Under the pieces are notes generated by a model. It had not been told where the DNA came from. It made no database searches and saw nothing but the letters and a program-made list of their open reading frames with translations. A DNA stretch of 8,060 bases, taken from contig CAZOIK010000368.1 in the NCBI GenBank assembly GCA_964579765.1, positions 1 to 8,060 of the forward strand, in the 5' to 3' direction. A program made the position numbers and the translations under genes. This stretch comes from DATNBT01 sp964579765 (GTDB taxonomy: Bacteria > Acidobacteriota > Vicinamibacteria > Vicinamibacterales > CAVVIG01). Positions 7,101-8,060 of this stretch are shown here, piece after piece. How positions within the stretch are numbered: position 1 is the stretch's first letter; every line of letters starts with the position of its first letter.

Positions 7101-8060
7101 ATCTATCGGGCGATCGGCGAGGCGATCGACTACGGGATCTGGGTGTGCGACGCGAAGGGGCGCAATCTGTACGCGAGCGAATCTTTCCTGAAGCTGGTGG
7201 GGATGACGCAGGCGGAGTGTTCCGATCTCGGGTGGATGATGGCGCTGCCGGCGGACGAGGCGCGGGCGACGCTGGCGGCGTGGCGTGAGTGCACGCGAAC
7301 GGGGGTGCGCTGGGAGCGCGAGCATCATTTCATCGGGGTCGACGGCGAGCTGCATCCGGTGCTGGCGCGCGGCGTGCCGATTCGCGACCAGAACGGGGCG
7401 GTCGCGTATTGGGCGGGCATCAGTCTGGACATCGCCGCGTTCAAGCGGGCCGAGGCGGAGCTGCGCATGGGGCAGCAGCAACTGCGGCTGGTGACGGACA
7501 ACGCGCTGGTTTATCTCGCGCAGATCGACAGCGAGCACCGGCTGAAGTTTGTGAACCGGCCCTACGCGGCGCGATTCGGGCTGGAGCCGCGCGACGTCAT
7601 CGGGCGGCACGTGCGCGACGTGGTGGGCGAGACGGCCTACGCGGCGTTCAAACCGCAGATCGAAGCGGCGCTGACGGGGAACCGCGTGGAGTTCGAGATG
7701 GAGATTCCGTATGAGCGGTTCGGGAGGCGCTGGGTGCGGGCGATCCACGAGCCGGAGCGGTCCGCGGCGGGCGAGATCGTGGGGCTGGTGGCGGTGATTT
7801 CGGATATCACGGCGCGGAAGCATTCGGAGCGGGAGATGGAGGAGGCGCGCGACCGCGCGGTGGCGGCGGCGCGGGCCAAGGACGAGTTTATCGCGGCGCT
7901 GTCGCACGAGTTGCGGACGCCGCTGAATCCGGTGCTGCTGCTGGCGAGCGAGGCGGCGAACGATCCGGAGCTGCCAGAGCGGGCGCGGGCGGACTTCGCG
8001 ACGATCCGCAAGAACGTGGAACTCGAGGCGCGGCTGATCGACGATCTCCTCGACGTGACG
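4188..8060 (+). CDS. Hybrid sensor histidine kinase, PAS-GAF-HisKA-HATPase-REC-4xPAS-HisKA (3' end outside window)
   Basis: At least 1291 residues, still open at the window end; a cytosolic two-component kinase with no membrane segment. Domains in order: PAS-like (about 25-165); shortened GAF (165-283); HisKA with SHEFRTPL, phosphoacceptor H308; HATPase with N-box NLLSNAFKFT (423-432), G1 DTGVGIP (454-460), FERFHR (468-473) and G2 GTGIGLAL (484-491). The receiver domain (585-700) has acidic pair D589/D590, phosphoacceptor D633 in DVMMPNLDGF, S663 and K685. Four PAS domains follow (about 718-836, 843-960, 968-1086, 1095-1212), three ending in typical DITEQ/NITERK/DITARK and one in the divergent DIAAFK. 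A second HisKA with SHELRTPLNP, H1240, runs off the end. The missing part should hold a second HATPase and probably another receiver. The ATG is chosen because MGSLQEQLPFFAGGGEMGAR is, from memory, the family's usual N-terminus, though no clear ribosome binding site precedes it. The signal sensed is unknown. Confidence 0.95.
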   Translation, partial: MGSLQEQLPFFAGGGEMGARMRALDWSATPLGAADAWPQSLRSTVSMLLPSKAQIAVFWGPDFTVLYNDAYRPVFGAKHPDALGRPGRDAWREIWDSQLHGLLDGVVQTGEAFWARDLLFPLERYGFVEETYFDVSYDPVRVESGAVGGVFCIVTETTERVVGERRLALLRDLAARNAAARTARDACVLAMETLAAAPHDITFALAYIGDELQSTTPDAAQQAAGAAPEHVKTLVIPSSTGTQAGRLVVGVNPRRPFDAGYQSFLDLVADQLATAIANARAHEDEQQRIEALAEIDRVKTAFFNNVSHEFRTPLTLLLGPLEDAVADARAPLPPEQRERLDIAHRNALRLLRVVNTLLDFSRIEAGRIDASYEPTDLSAFTSELASVFRSAVEKAKLELVVECPPLAERVYVDREMWEKIVLNLLSNAFKFTFEGQIRVELRLDGDHVTLRVADTGVGIPAADLPRVFERFHRVKNARARTHEGTGIGLALVQELARLHGGAVSVDSEEGRGTTFTVTIRTGSSHLPADRISAPRASASTNSGFLPYVEEALRWLPSGDALPSVVAPATSASPMVDRALDREARVLVADDNADMRDYLGRILGAQGYIVELATDGEAALRCIRAAPPDLVLTDVMMPNLDGFGLLAAIRDSETTRALPVILLSARAGEEARIEGLQAGADEYLVKPFSARELVACVGSQLQLARLRRESEQAIRYRSEQHETLLSRAPIGVFLVDADFVIREVNPVAVPVFGDIPGGVVGRNFDEIIHILWEPEYAAEVVGIFRRTIETGDPYVAADRAEHRRDRGVVERYEWRLDRITLPDGRFGLVCYFRDITEQQKALSAKAQLAAIVDSAEDAIIAKNLDGVIQSCNAAAQRLFGYTSDEMVGRPVRMLIPPERQSEEDEILARLRRGERIEHFETVRVTKDGRRIDVALTVSPVRDEAGRIIGASKIARNITERKRAEAERRRQEQIYRAIGEAIDYGIWVCDAKGRNLYASESFLKLVGMTQAECSDLGWMMALPADEARATLAAWRECTRTGVRWEREHHFIGVDGELHPVLARGVPIRDQNGAVAYWAGISLDIAAFKRAEAELRMGQQQLRLVTDNALVYLAQIDSEHRLKFVNRPYAARFGLEPRDVIGRHVRDVVGETAYAAFKPQIEAALTGNRVEFEMEIPYERFGRRWVRAIHEPERSAAGEIVGLVAVISDITARKHSEREMEEARDRAVAAARAKDEFIAALSHELRTPLNPVLLLASEAANDPELPERARADFATIRKNVELEARLIDDLLDVT

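Noticed and set aside
5697..7907. 736-codon open frame on the minus strand opposite the hybrid kinase
   Set aside because: It is rich in Arg, His, Asp and Pro with no recognisable domain, and lies wholly antisense to a kinase with intact motifs. Long antisense open frames are expected in high-GC genes with strong third-position bias.

Overview
The window is GC-rich with strong third-position G/C bias and dense coding, and it reads as a chromosomal segment from a high-GC free-living bacterium. A short inverted repeat near 1998-2022 (translating on the + strand as the string LKACTT) resembles a dispersed intergenic element I remember from soil Acidobacteriota, class Vicinamibacteria. That makes this lineage my best guess, but it rests on memory and not on a search. 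There are no RNA genes, IS elements, CRISPR arrays or phage genes.

Layout. (1) 17-862, minus: a class I SAM-dependent methyltransferase. (2) 863-1042: a 180-bp divergent promoter region with a 21-bp tandem repeat. (3) 1043-2008, plus: an AraC-family regulator with an N-terminal cupin, likely tied to the divergent methyltransferase. (4) 2018-2188, minus: a 56-residue DUF1328 (UPF0391/YtjA-type) membrane protein, convergent with the regulator. The 9-bp gap and both stop codons lie inside the inverted repeat. (5) 2189-2319: a second divergent intergenic region. (6) 2320-4041, plus: a secreted protein built of three tandem ~182-residue beta-sandwich (DUF1349/LamG-like) units. (7) 4042-4187: an intergenic region with two short inverted repeats. 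(8) 4188 to beyond 8060, plus: a very large soluble hybrid sensor kinase, PAS-GAF-HisKA-HATPase-REC-PAS-PAS-PAS-PAS-HisKA, cut by the window end.

How the genes relate. The methyltransferase and AraC gene form a plausible regulator/target pair. The DUF1328 protein and the secreted repeat protein are divergent and may share a control region, but nothing visible links their functions. The kinase appears to be its own transcription unit, with no separate response regulator in view.

The main oddities are a GAF domain in the kinase that seems to have lost its middle, two complete kinase phosphoacceptor sites in one chain, an abrupt change in codon use within the kinase gene near 7010-7130, and the repeat that supplies both stop codons of a convergent gene pair. 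I see no clearly new multi-gene system here.
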